A DNA stretch of 64,000 nucleotides from Saprospiraceae bacterium (GCA_020848695.1 JADLHT010000017.1:1-64000); one strand, 5' to 3'; shown: positions 7,949 to 17,326, numbered from the stretch's first letter. Notes: generated by a model not told the origin, from the letters alone. Numbers and translations are program-made.

Positions 7949-9337
7949 ATGAAAAATCAAGTCGGCAAACTGTTTTTGCTTATTGCTCTTGGTATGTTGA
8001 TTCTTTGCCTTATTTTTGGTTTATTGGCAGCCTTCAATTATATTTTTCCAGGTATTTGGAAGAATTCACTGAGTTTTACAAAACTTCGTCCCTTGCATGT
8101 ATCCTCCGCGCTATTTTGGATTCTGTCAGGTTCAATAGGAACCATATACTGTACATTAGGAGCAAATAACGAAAAAGGGGCTTCCAGGAGGTTATCCGTG
8201 TTACATCTGTTGTTTTGGATTACAGGTATAGTAGGGATGTTTTATGCATATCTTACAAATCAATTTGGGGGAAGAGAGTATTGGGAGTTCAATCCCATAT
8301 TTGCCTTTCCAATTGCATTTGCTTGGTTACTTTTTCTCATTCAGTTTATTCGAATGGTTAAGCCTATTGCTCAATGGCCAGTTTATATATGGATGTGGTT
8401 GACGGGTATCATTTTCTTTTTTTTTACATTTATTGAAAACTATCTTTGGTTATTTCCATATTTCCGATCCAATTTTATTACAGATACGACCATACAGTGG
8501 AAAGTGAACGGAGCTATGGTTGGCTCATGGAATCAACTCATTTATGGAATAGCTTTTTACATAATGGAAAGAATTTCCGGCGATACCAAGCCGGCAAGAA
8601 GTAAAAAGGCATTTCTAATGTATTTTTTAGGTTTATTTAATTTGATGTTCAATTGGGGGCATCATATTTATACCCTGCCTACTGATACCTATGTACGCGA
8701 TTTGGGGTATGCAGTAAGTATGACAGAATGGATTCTTCTTGCCAATATTATCTATAACTGGAGAAGGAGTCTAAAGCAAATACAAAAAAATTATACTTTT
8801 TTTTCATATCGATTTTTAATGGCAGCGGATATTTGGATTTTTATCAGTTTGATTCAGGCATTACTAATGTCTGTGCCAATCCTGAACCTATATACTCATG
8901 GTACCCATGTTACAGTAGCTCATGCTATGGGAACAACGATAGGGATTAACTCAATGATCCTGTTTGCCGTGTTTGTGTTTTTTTTAGACAATTCATGTTA
9001 TACAATCGTAGGAATTTTTAGAAAATGGATGAATATTCTTTACTGGCTTACTCAGATTTGTTTGTTTGTATTCTGGATTACTTTAAATGTAATAGGAATA
9101 AAGAAGGGAATACTGCAGTTGCATCATCCGGAAATTTCATTTTATAATATGATGACAGATATGCAATTGCTCTTCAAGATTTTTACTTATACTGGTAGCT
9201 TACTTATGATTTCTATGATCAGTATTGCTGTGATGATTGGCTTCAAATATCTGAACTGCAAAATTAATAAATTAGGTAAGCTTAACGAAAATTTTATAAT
9301 TGTTTCAAACAATAGCAAATCATTCAAAAGTACATGA
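7949..9337 (+). CDS. norB: Atypical nitric oxide reductase large subunit (NorB-like haem-copper oxidase family)
   Basis: A 462-residue, roughly 12-helix membrane protein of the NorB branch of the haem-copper oxidase superfamily, paired with NorC. Expected conserved residues seen: low-spin haem His50 (LRPLHVSS), His238-His239 (NWGHHIY), Glu260 (SMTEW), and the haem b3 proximal His325 in THGTHVTVAHAM. Two things differ from canonical cNor by my hand alignment: the FeB-ligand segment HLWVEG is replaced by VNGAMVGSWNQ, so His207 is Asn187 and Glu211 is Val191; and the second low-spin haem His is Met327. It may be one of the recently described alternative NOR types or have a different activity; NO reduction is inferred from norC and context. 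Confidence 0.82.
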   Translation: MKNQVGKLFLLIALGMLILCLIFGLLAAFNYIFPGIWKNSLSFTKLRPLHVSSALFWILSGSIGTIYCTLGANNEKGASRRLSVLHLLFWITGIVGMFYAYLTNQFGGREYWEFNPIFAFPIAFAWLLFLIQFIRMVKPIAQWPVYIWMWLTGIIFFFFTFIENYLWLFPYFRSNFITDTTIQWKVNGAMVGSWNQLIYGIAFYIMERISGDTKPARSKKAFLMYFLGLFNLMFNWGHHIYTLPTDTYVRDLGYAVSMTEWILLANIIYNWRRSLKQIQKNYTFFSYRFLMAADIWIFISLIQALLMSVPILNLYTHGTHVTVAHAMGTTIGINSMILFAVFVFFLDNSCYTIVGIFRKWMNILYWLTQICLFVFWITLNVIGIKKGILQLHHPEISFYNMMTDMQLLFKIFTYTGSLLMISMISIAVMIGFKYLNCKINKLGKLNENFIIVSNNSKSFKST

Positions 9338-10521
9338 AAAATATGGTCAATTTTCGCGATTTAGAAACTGCATTTAAATATAAAAGTAATTCAGAGCTGT
9401 GCCTTACCTGGTTTGTATTTATGATATTAAGGTATCCTTCCTTATCTAAGGTTATTCAATATTTTGCAAAAGTAACTTTAAAGTATAGACTACCTTTTAA
9501 ATGGGCAATTCGTATGACTGCATTTCGGGTTTTTTGTTCAGGAGAAAATCCTCAAGAAGCATTTGCAACAATAAAACTACTTCATAATTATAATGTAAAA
9601 AGTGTATTGGATTATGTATCAGAAGGTGAAATTAATCAATCTGCCTATGACGAAAATACCAATAAAATTGTCGAAAACATAGAAACAATACTTGAAGGGA
9701 CGAGAACTGATTTTGTAAGTTTAAAAATTACAGGCCTTGAAGATCCAGAATTTCTTAAAGCAAATAACAAGGTTGTCATTTCCGATGAAATGCATGAAAA
9801 TGTCCGTTTGGTAAATTTATTAAATCGTGTTGATCGAATCTGTAGGTCAGCTTTTAACAATCAGGTAATGGTTTACATTGATGCAGAAGAAACCTGGATG
9901 CAAGATATTATTGATTCCTTGGCAGAAATAATGATGTCAAAATATAATAGAAATAAGGTTGTTGTATTTAATACCCTTCAGATGTATCGTAAAGATCGAT
10001 TGATGTATTTGAATAGACTTCTTGAAGATTCAAAATTAAAGGAGTTTTTTCCTGGAATAAAATTAGTCCGTGGAGCCTATCGGGAGATGGAAAGTCTTTT
10101 GGCAAAGCAAGAGGGTAGAGAAAATCCCGTTTTTGAATACAAAGTAGATACTGACAATGCTTTTGATGAGGCGGTTAGATTGTGTTTGCAACAACATAAC
10201 CGAGTTGTGACTTGTATCGCTACACACAATGAAGAAAGTATCCTTTTAGCTTTGGAATGTATTAGTTCTTTTGGTATTATTAATTATTATGAGAAAGTTC
10301 AGTTTTCACAACTTTTCGGGATGAGCGATCATCTTACTTTTAACCTTTCCTCCAGAAAGTATCATGCCTCTAAATATCTGCCATATGGTGAAGTTGAAAA
10401 GGCAATTCCATATTTAATACGCAGGGCGGAAGAAAATACCTCTGTTGATGGTCAGATTGGAAGAGAATTGGATTTAATAAACTTAGAGATTAAAAGAAGA
10501 GATACAACTAAAGTGAAATAA
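9334..10521 (+). CDS. Proline dehydrogenase
   Basis: A 395-residue single-function FAD enzyme oxidising proline to pyrroline-5-carboxylate and passing electrons to the respiratory chain. Family features include the barrel strands around DFVSLKITGLE, VMVYIDAEETWMQ, FNTLQMYRKDRL, KLVRGAYREMES and the C-terminal YLPYGEVEKAIPYLIRRAEEN substrate/FAD motif with the paired arginines. The sequence is the Bacteroidota type that carries a long lid insertion. It starts four bases inside norB (ATGA overlap), so the two are translationally coupled, an unusual partnership; a second in-frame ATG at 9343 is also possible. Confidence 0.9.
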   Translation: MKNMVNFRDLETAFKYKSNSELCLTWFVFMILRYPSLSKVIQYFAKVTLKYRLPFKWAIRMTAFRVFCSGENPQEAFATIKLLHNYNVKSVLDYVSEGEINQSAYDENTNKIVENIETILEGTRTDFVSLKITGLEDPEFLKANNKVVISDEMHENVRLVNLLNRVDRICRSAFNNQVMVYIDAEETWMQDIIDSLAEIMMSKYNRNKVVVFNTLQMYRKDRLMYLNRLLEDSKLKEFFPGIKLVRGAYREMESLLAKQEGRENPVFEYKVDTDNAFDEAVRLCLQQHNRVVTCIATHNEESILLALECISSFGIINYYEKVQFSQLFGMSDHLTFNLSSRKYHASKYLPYGEVEKAIPYLIRRAEENTSVDGQIGRELDLINLEIKRRDTTKVK

Positions 10522-10617
10522 ATTGACTTTTTTTATAGAATGATAAAATGTCATTTGAAATTAGTTGGTGTATTATTGATCTAATATGAGAGTTCGATTT
10601 TTTCTAATTGTAAGATA

Positions 10618-11136
10618 TTATTCTGCATACCTAATTTCAATTCTGTCTAGTCCTTTAATATTTCGTCGTCCTGTTTTTAAATCTTTTGTTGATATAAGAA
10701 AAATTCTTTTATCTATTTCATTGTAGTGCTGCTTGTCGATTTTTGTTATTATAAAAATATGATCCCCGATTTCTGTATTGTAGATTTCATTCCATGAAAA
10801 GACAGCTTTGTAATTATCTGAGCTTCTAAAAATAAAATAGAAGGCATTCAATTCCTTGGCTTTCTGATGCACAAATTGAATTGAACTTAAAACAGACTTT
10901 AATGGGACACCGAGAAGTTCAGTGAGAGTATCTTTTATCTGTCCATTTTGATTGTAAATAATTTGATCAGTAATTGTTATGCTTGGAAGTCTGTTGATAT
11001 CGTCCAAGCTTATAATGATAGGTTGAATTATTTTTCCATAGATAAGTATTGAGTCGGTAGGACGAGTATTTTGTTGAGCTTTAGCCAGGTAATTAACTGA
11101 AAGAAAACAAATAATAAGAATTGTGTCTATTTTCAT
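10618..11136 (-). CDS. Exported protein with sulfite-oxidase-like (molybdopterin-binding fold) domain
   Basis: A 172-residue protein with a cleavable signal peptide (hydrophobic residues 4-18, ending YLAKAQ). The rest has the pattern SLDDINRLPSITITDQIIY, then LTELLGVPLKSVLSSI, then KAVFSWNEIYN, and ends with KGLDRIEIRYAE, which resembles the small stand-alone relatives of the sulfite oxidase molybdopterin-binding fold seen in bacteria. No cofactor cysteine is visible, so enzymatic activity is unlikely; a ligand-binding role is inference. It is convergent with the proline dehydrogenase gene. Confidence 0.5.
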   Translation of the reverse strand: MKIDTILIICFLSVNYLAKAQQNTRPTDSILIYGKIIQPIIISLDDINRLPSITITDQIIYNQNGQIKDTLTELLGVPLKSVLSSIQFVHQKAKELNAFYFIFRSSDNYKAVFSWNEIYNTEIGDHIFIITKIDKQHYNEIDKRIFLISTKDLKTGRRNIKGLDRIEIRYAE

Positions 11137-11195
11137 ACTCTGAAAATAATTGTAAATGAATATAGTATTTAAATTTTAAGTAACTTTTCTATTAT

Positions 11196-11864
11196 CTATG
11201 ACCAAATAAAATCCTTAATTGATGAATTATTTTTTAAATCTGTAAGTAGATTGTCAAAATGAATAATATCTGTATCATCAAATTTTAACAAATATACTAA
11301 TTCATCGTTATTCTTCTCGAGTGCAAAGGATTGAAGTTTTGCGTTTTCAATACTAAGTAGTTTTTTTATCAGTTCTGTATTATCTATTTGTTGATTTACT
11401 GAAATTTTTAATGTTCTGTGCTTAAATTTTTTAGAAAATATTAGTTCTAGGGGCTGTAGCGCCCAAAGAATAATCAATGCTAAAACTGTAGTAACTCCTG
11501 CTGCAAAATATAAGCCACCACCGGTTGCGAGTCCAATAGCTGCAACTGTCCATAAGCCAGATGCCGTTGTTAGGCCTCTGACGGTTCCTTGTTTTATGAA
11601 TAGAATTGTTCCAGCGCCAATAAACCCGATTCCACTTATAACCTGTGCAGCAATTCTGGAAGGATCAAGTGTTACATGATCAGTTCCAAGAATATCCGAA
11701 AATCCAAAAGAAGAAACAATCATAATTAAACAAGCACCAAGGCAAACCATCATATGTGTTCTCATGCCGGCTACCCAATCCTTTCGTTCTCTTTCAAGCC
11801 CAATCATAGCACCTAGAAATGAGGCGAGACATAGTCTTATTAATATTTCATTTGTACTAATCAT
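11196..11864 (-). CDS. MgtC/SapB family membrane protein
   Basis: A 222-residue integral membrane protein. The N-terminal domain has the MgtC signatures LGAMIGLERERKDW, VGMRTHMMVCLGA and ISGIGFIGAGTILF, with about five transmembrane helices, and the C-terminal soluble ACT-like region spans about residues 145-222. MgtC proteins are linked to growth at low magnesium and to F-ATPase modulation in other bacteria. A -7 box (CAAAATTA read on plus, 11884-11891) precedes the start by 20 bases. Confidence 0.9.
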   Translation of the reverse strand: MISTNEILIRLCLASFLGAMIGLERERKDWVAGMRTHMMVCLGACLIMIVSSFGFSDILGTDHVTLDPSRIAAQVISGIGFIGAGTILFIKQGTVRGLTTASGLWTVAAIGLATGGGLYFAAGVTTVLALIILWALQPLELIFSKKFKHRTLKISVNQQIDNTELIKKLLSIENAKLQSFALEKNNDELVYLLKFDDTDIIHFDNLLTDLKNNSSIKDFIWS

Positions 11865-12378
11865 TACTTCGAAGTATTTTCAGCAAAATTAGTAAGGAAT
11901 ATCAATATAGGGATCAGGATATTTCTTAGTCTCAAGAATTTTATTTCCATTGACGACTTTATAAATTTTTTTTTTGAAATTATAACATCTCAAGATCTTA
12001 CCATCGTTTTCAATTTCATTAATAAACTTTTTAAAGTTGGTTAATTATTTATCAATTTCTATTGCTTTCACTATCCCTTTAATTGTTTTGAATTATTAAT
12101 TTCAATGTATCTGATCGAGTAAGTGCATCTTTATGGTTGCGATGGTTTCCTTGTGAATGATTGGGTGTTGGTATTTTTCTTGGTTCATCTCGGAAGCAAA
12201 AAGCCTGAGATTGGATTTGAAGGATAAGTAGCAATTCAATTAAGTATATCCTTGAGTTTATGGTAAGAATCGATGTTGTGAAGCTGATAAACTCATAGGA
12301 ATGAATACAACTTACATGCATGCGGTGTGGCGCTTGTGCTTCGGGAAAATAGGAAGTTTTTTTATACCTTTGGTTATA
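11865..12378. other. Gene-poor stretch of about 510 bases
   Basis: Between mgtC and the glycosyltransferase-HAD gene. The left part holds the mgtC promoter and the possible gene remnant at 11889-12044. The right part (12079-12340) is richer in G and C than other intergenic DNA here, contains TGCATGCGGTGTGGCGCTTG near 12315, and has an 80-codon frame on the minus strand whose product does not look like a protein. It could be a dispersed repeat or decayed mobile DNA; nothing within the window matches it. Confidence 0.4.
11889..12044 (-). pseudogene. Possible gene remnant upstream of mgtC
   Basis: The minus strand is open for 51 codons up to a TAA at 11889, and the residues look protein-like (a lysine-rich stretch, KVVNGNKILETKKYPDP near the end), but there is no ATG, GTG or TTG start at a sensible place and an in-frame stop lies just upstream. 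A run of ten T (about 11968-11977) is a place where a frameshift could have occurred. No family recognised. Confidence 0.25.
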
Positions 12379-13758
12379 CTATTTAGCAATTTCTGCTAAT
12401 TCAGAAAAATTTTCTTCACTAAGAATTATATCAGCATGATGGTTTAATAGATCATTATTCGAATTAAAGGCAATTCCTAATCCGGAATGCTTAATTATGC
12501 AAAGATCATTCAAGCTAGCACCAACACATATGCAATTTTCTATTTGTATGTTATACTTCTCACTTATGGATAATAATGTATTAGTCTTGCATAAGGAATG
12601 TTTGCATATACTTTTCGGACTATTAACCAGAAAGGAAGGAATTTTTACTTCTCCTGTGCATATGCTTTTAGAGAATTCGAGTTCATTTCCCAAAGCAAAA
12701 TCCATTCCGAGTTTATTTTTAATATGGTTTGCAATACAATCATAACTATCTGTGATAATTCCTGTAATATATCCTTTCTGCTTCAAACCCAAAACAATAT
12801 CTTTTATTCCGTTAACAATTTCAATTTGATCAGTTACTGCAATTAGTTTATTGTAAGTTATACCGGAGAGAAGTTTTGTAATCTGTTTGGTAACCACTAC
12901 AGAGTCTGATTCGTTAGACCGAATATCCATTAATTCTTTAATAAAATCAAATTTTTCGGCACAACAATCAATAAATCGACCTTTTAGAATCGTATTGTCC
13001 ATATCAAAGACGATCAATTTGTTCAAACGACTCAATTGCTTATCGAGAGCAAATTCCATCTGAGAGCGAATCTTATTCAGTATACTTAATTCTTCAAAGT
13101 TGTAGTTCTGATTATTCTGCATCGCTGCTTTTTGAATTATTGTTTGAGCTACCTCCTTGCTCATCCTACTCAATGCCTGCCATGGTTTACTTTTGTTTTC
13201 AAGGTAACCAATTTCAACTTCTCGCATCCTTGAATTCATAATATACATATCGATTAATATTCCAATATCTACACCATAGTCTTCTCTAAAATCTATTTTT
13301 GTAAAATAGGATTTGTTTCCAGCAATCATTCCGCTTAATGGTTGAGTGAAGTTCGTTAGATCTGGAAAGAATATACTTAAGAGCGGTTTTGCAACAAGCT
13401 CTGTGACTCTGCCTGCATTTCTTTTAAATGTTGATTTAACAAAATCGCATTCATTATTTAAAAGAGGAGTTGTTAATGATGATATCGTATTTTCAGGATA
13501 GGGTTCTATGTCTCCATCCAAGAACACAATAATTTCATTCGAAGCACAAAGCATTCCTTCTTTCATGGAAGCTCCTTTGCCTAATTTTGTGCTCGTAATA
13601 ACTTTTGCTCCATTTTCTATGGCAAGTTTAACCGTTTTGTCTAGGGATTTATCATCAACAACAATAACTTCAGATACATTTGTTTGTCTCGTTGCATATT
13701 TAACTACGCTTGCAATGTGTTCTTCTTCATTTAATGTAGGAATTATAACTGTAATCAT
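12379..13758 (-). CDS. Fused family 2-type glycosyltransferase and HAD phosphatase
   Basis: A 459-residue bifunctional protein. Residues 1-230 are a GT-A glycosyltransferase: IIPTLNEEEHI at the N-terminus, VVDDKSLDKT, and the metal-binding DGD at 81-83, with an overall look close to glucosyl- or mannosyl-3-phosphoglycerate synthases. Residues 247-459 are a SerB-like HAD domain with DMDNT (Asp252, Asp254), TDS (motif II, Ser338) and a motif IV reading GASLND where GDxxND is usual, so one acid is Ala414. A synthase plus phosphatase pair would make a neutral glycoside such as glucosylglycerate, a compatible solute. That product is inference; dolichol-type or lipid sugar transfer is an alternative. 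Confidence 0.7.
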   Translation of the reverse strand: MITVIIPTLNEEEHIASVVKYATRQTNVSEVIVVDDKSLDKTVKLAIENGAKVITSTKLGKGASMKEGMLCASNEIIVFLDGDIEPYPENTISSLTTPLLNNECDFVKSTFKRNAGRVTELVAKPLLSIFFPDLTNFTQPLSGMIAGNKSYFTKIDFREDYGVDIGILIDMYIMNSRMREVEIGYLENKSKPWQALSRMSKEVAQTIIQKAAMQNNQNYNFEELSILNKIRSQMEFALDKQLSRLNKLIVFDMDNTILKGRFIDCCAEKFDFIKELMDIRSNESDSVVVTKQITKLLSGITYNKLIAVTDQIEIVNGIKDIVLGLKQKGYITGIITDSYDCIANHIKNKLGMDFALGNELEFSKSICTGEVKIPSFLVNSPKSICKHSLCKTNTLLSISEKYNIQIENCICVGASLNDLCIIKHSGLGIAFNSNNDLLNHHADIILSEENFSELAEIAK

Positions 13759-14102
13759 AATAAGTATATTATAATTTATTCAACAATTAAGGTTTATTTG
13801 CTCCTAGACAATTTGAAACAATAAAACTATTCTGGATATGTCGAGCTAAGAAATGAACAGATTCTAAAGATATGGAATCTGTAATACCTTGCAATAACGT
13901 AAAGATAGTATAATTTAATTATATTTCTTGCACTCAATGACAAAATAATAATCTCAAGAGCGAACTTGCAATCAATTTAACTCATTATCTGAGAATGTGA
14001 ATAAATATTTATCTACTAATTGTGATAATTAATTGAATCATTAAAATTGAAGTATTTTATGGGTATGAATTCTCTTTGTATCCTGATGTGATGTAGCAAA
14101 TT
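13759..14102. other. Intergenic region, no gene seen
   Basis: About 340 bases of low-complexity AT-rich DNA between the small unknown gene at 14.1-14.4 kb and the glycosyltransferase-HAD fusion, both on the minus strand. All frames are closed by frequent stops. It must hold the promoter of the fusion gene but no strong TAnnTTTG box with spacing was found. Confidence 0.5.
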
Positions 14103-14438
14103 TCAATATTTTTTATTCCGAATTTCTAGTTTTTCTATTAATGCTGAAGAAGCTTCATCTGCCGAAGGTCCATATCCGTTAACCAGAATGCCTTTAACTT
14201 GATACTTGACAGAAGATATTGCATATAAGACGGATTGATATTCTGGATCTGAATCACCTTCAAAACGATAAACATAATCAATCTGAAATTCATCTGGTAA
14301 CAATGAAATGTTGGACTTATTGCATATAATACAATTTTCTTTGATATTGAAATCATGATTGTATCCTAGAGAATATAGCTTGTTTATTGTTTCTGATAAG
14401 GTTCCGTGAAATTCATGCAATTCAAGATTTTCCATCAT
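14103..14438 (-). CDS. Small conserved protein, often labelled phosphoribosylpyrophosphate synthetase
   Basis: A 111-residue soluble protein of a small Bacteroidota family with the pattern TINKLYSLGYNHDFNI, a CIIC pair, LLPDEFQIDYVYRFEGDSDP and SVLYAISS, then VKGILVNGYG. Database entries often call such proteins phosphoribosylpyrophosphate synthetase, but it is far too short and lacks PRPP-loop motifs, so that name is probably an error carried over. The function is unknown. It sits 16 bases downstream of leuS on the same strand and is probably co-transcribed. Confidence 0.7.
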   Translation of the reverse strand: MMENLELHEFHGTLSETINKLYSLGYNHDFNIKENCIICNKSNISLLPDEFQIDYVYRFEGDSDPEYQSVLYAISSVKYQVKGILVNGYGPSADEASSALIEKLEIRNKKY

Positions 14439-14454
14439 TTAATCATTTTATAAA

Positions 14455-17289
14455 TTAACTAACTACTAAATTAATCATTCTTCCCTGTACTATAATGATT
14501 TTTTTAATTGGAGATCCTTTTAACCATTTTTGAATTTCTGGAAGAAGTAGAACTTCAGTTTCCAGTTCTGATTGTGGTTTGTTTTTAGATACAGTCCATT
14601 CGTGTCGTCTCTTACCATTTATACTGATGGGGTAAGTAACCTCATCAGTAACAAGGTACTCTTCAGAATGAATCGGGTAGGATTGATGATGAACAGATTC
14701 GGCAAATCCCAACTTTTCATTAATTTCTTCAGTAATGAAAGGGGCAAAAGGTGCTAATAATTTATTTAAAGAAGAAAGAATATTTAAATTTCTGCAATTG
14801 ATTCGGCGCAACTCATTTACGCAGATCATAAAATTGCTAATTGAAGTGTTGAATGATAGATTGGAAATATCTTCATTTACTTTTTTTATACAGGTATGCA
14901 ATATTTTTAATTCTTCCTTGTTCGGGTTAATATCAATTATTGAAAATTTATTTTGTTCGTCGAAAAACAATCGATAGTACTTCTTTAGAAATCCATATAC
15001 TCCTGTGATGCCATTTGTGTCCCAGGGCTTGGAATCTTCCAAAGGTCCGAGAAACATTTCATACATTCTAAAAACATCTGCACCATATTCTACAATAACA
15101 TCATCAGGGTTAACGACATTATGATATCGTTTTGACATCTTACCTACTTCCGAAATTGTTTTAAATTTAATTTGCTCAGGTATTGATTCAATATTAAATG
15201 TGCCTTCTTCAGTTTGAAATACGGCATTTTTGAAATCTGGCTTCCATTTTACAAATTCATTTAATCCATCTTTGTCCAAGTGAGAGTCTGAAGTGTTATA
15301 ATTTTTTACATAACCTACAAATAATGGAATTCTAACCAATTGATCTTCCTTATAATTTTTTGAGAGATTAGCACTTATAAAACAATTAGGCTTACTGTCT
15401 TTAATCAAAAGGATATTTTCAATAATGCCTTGAATCATACCTTGATTAACTAATTTCTTAAAGGGTTCATTACTGGTAATCAAATTTAGATCAAACAAAA
15501 ACTTATGCCAGAATCTGGCATACATTAAATGTCCCACAGCATGTTCTGTGCCTCCAATATACAGATCAACATTTTGCCAATATTTCAATGCTTCTTCTGA
15601 GGCAAACACCATATTGTTGTCTGGATCCATATATCGCAAGTAATACCAACTTGAGCCCGCATATCCCGGCATTGTATCTAGTTCTCTAGTAATTCCTTCT
15701 GAAGGATTGGCCCATTCAGTTGCATGAATAAGTGGTGATTTTCCTTGCGATCCTACTGTAATTTTTTCGAGCCATGGAAGTTCCAACGGTAATTCATGAT
15801 CACGTAATGTATGGCAAACATCATCCTTATCATACCAAACAGGAAAGGGTTCACCCCAATAACGTTGTCGACTAAAATTCGCATCTCTAAGTCGATATTG
15901 ATTTTTTCTAAACCCAATATTATTTGATTCTAATTCAAGTATTGCCCGGTTAATTGCTTCTTCTACATTAAGACCATTAAGAAAATTAGAATGAATCATG
16001 ACGCCATTTTTACTTTCAATATCTTTCTCATCTTGCTCGATTACTTTGATAACCGGTAAATGATATTTTAATGCAAAAGATTTATCCCGGACATCATGTC
16101 CGGGAACCGCCATAATTGCCCCGGTTCCATAATCAATCAGAACATATTCTGAGATCCAGATTGGAATTTTAGCACCATTAAATGGATTGATACAATAAGA
16201 ACCGGTAAATACACCACTCACAACTTTGTTTTCGGATAATCGTTCAAGATCACTACGAGACTTGACATATTCAAGATACTCAAGTACCTCTTTCTTTTGT
16301 AATGATTCTGTGAGAACATCAATCAGCTCATGTTCTGGAGCAATTACCATAAAACTAACTCCAAACAATGTGTCTGGTCTGGTAGTGAATATCTCTAATT
16401 TTGAAGTAGATCCATCAATTGGAAAAAATATTTGTGCGCCAGTTGATTTTCCTATCCAGTGACGTTGCATGTTTTTCATGGATTCAGACCAATCTAAATC
16501 TTCCAAATCATTCAGTAATCGATCTGCATATGCTGTAATTCGAAGAGCCCATTGCATCATCGCCCTCTTTTCTACCGGATGACCTCCTCTTTCAGATACT
16601 CCGTCTTTAATTTCATCATTGGCTAGTACTGTTCCCAAAGCTTCACACCAATTTACATATCCTTTTTTACGGTAAGCAAGTCGAAAATTCATTAAAGTTT
16701 GATCTTTATCTCTCGCTGACATTAATTGCCATTCATTGGAAGAAAAATTAATACTTTCCGATGTAAATGCATTGCACTGATTTGTCCCATTTTTATTAAA
16801 ATGAGAAATCAGTTTTTCGATGGGTTCGGCAACTTTTGATTGGCAATTAAAATAATGTGAATAAAGCTTAATAAAAATCCATTGGGTCCATCGATAATAA
16901 TTTGGAGAACAGGTAATAACCTCTCTCGTCCAATCATAGTTGAATCCAATTAGATTCAATTGCTGACGGTAACGTTCTATATTTTTTTTAGTTGAGATTT
17001 CAGGATGTGTTCCTGTCTGAATGGCATATTGTTCTGCAGGTAAACCAAAAGCATCGAAGCCCATTGGATGAAGTACATTAAAGCCTTTCATCCTTTTATA
17101 TCGAGCAATAATATCGGAACCAATATATCCTAATGGATGTCCGACATGTAGTCCGGCGCCTGAAGGATAAGGAAACATACTAAGTACATAATACTTTGGC
17201 TTTGAATAATCATTCTCAACCTTATTTGTATTATTCTGTTCCCAAATTCTCCTCCATTTTTTCTCTATTTCCTGATGATTATATTCCAC
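14455..17289 (-). CDS. leuS: Leucyl-tRNA synthetase
   Basis: Charges tRNA-Leu with leucine. A class I synthetase with the HIGH-type motif HVGH at residues 48-51, the KMSKR loop at about 715-719 and the CP1 editing domain with the TTRPDTLFG threonine-rich loop and the GHDVRD aspartate region. The 944-residue length includes insertions common in Bacteroidota LeuS. The N-terminus (MEYNHQEIEKKWRRIWEQN) fits the family, so the ATG at 17289 is firm. Confidence 0.97.
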   Translation of the reverse strand: MEYNHQEIEKKWRRIWEQNNTNKVENDYSKPKYYVLSMFPYPSGAGLHVGHPLGYIGSDIIARYKRMKGFNVLHPMGFDAFGLPAEQYAIQTGTHPEISTKKNIERYRQQLNLIGFNYDWTREVITCSPNYYRWTQWIFIKLYSHYFNCQSKVAEPIEKLISHFNKNGTNQCNAFTSESINFSSNEWQLMSARDKDQTLMNFRLAYRKKGYVNWCEALGTVLANDEIKDGVSERGGHPVEKRAMMQWALRITAYADRLLNDLEDLDWSESMKNMQRHWIGKSTGAQIFFPIDGSTSKLEIFTTRPDTLFGVSFMVIAPEHELIDVLTESLQKKEVLEYLEYVKSRSDLERLSENKVVSGVFTGSYCINPFNGAKIPIWISEYVLIDYGTGAIMAVPGHDVRDKSFALKYHLPVIKVIEQDEKDIESKNGVMIHSNFLNGLNVEEAINRAILELESNNIGFRKNQYRLRDANFSRQRYWGEPFPVWYDKDDVCHTLRDHELPLELPWLEKITVGSQGKSPLIHATEWANPSEGITRELDTMPGYAGSSWYYLRYMDPDNNMVFASEEALKYWQNVDLYIGGTEHAVGHLMYARFWHKFLFDLNLITSNEPFKKLVNQGMIQGIIENILLIKDSKPNCFISANLSKNYKEDQLVRIPLFVGYVKNYNTSDSHLDKDGLNEFVKWKPDFKNAVFQTEEGTFNIESIPEQIKFKTISEVGKMSKRYHNVVNPDDVIVEYGADVFRMYEMFLGPLEDSKPWDTNGITGVYGFLKKYYRLFFDEQNKFSIIDINPNKEELKILHTCIKKVNEDISNLSFNTSISNFMICVNELRRINCRNLNILSSLNKLLAPFAPFITEEINEKLGFAESVHHQSYPIHSEEYLVTDEVTYPISINGKRRHEWTVSKNKPQSELETEVLLLPEIQKWLKGSPIKKIIIVQGRMINLVVS

Positions 17290-17326
17290 TATATAAATTC
17301 TTATAATTTTTTATATTCCTTGTGCC

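Noticed and set aside
12190-12205. CCTGAGA stretch suggestive of a TPP riboswitch
   Set aside because: The rest of the conserved riboswitch core is absent and no thiamine gene is near.
12079-12321. 80-codon frame on the minus strand
   Set aside because: The product (His, Asn and Ser rich, no domain) does not look like a protein and no start context supports it.
16086-16104. Palindrome CCCGGACAT-C-ATGTCCGGG inside leuS
   Set aside because: It encodes the conserved GHDVRD region of the editing domain; no T tract or other sign of a site. Probably codon coincidence.
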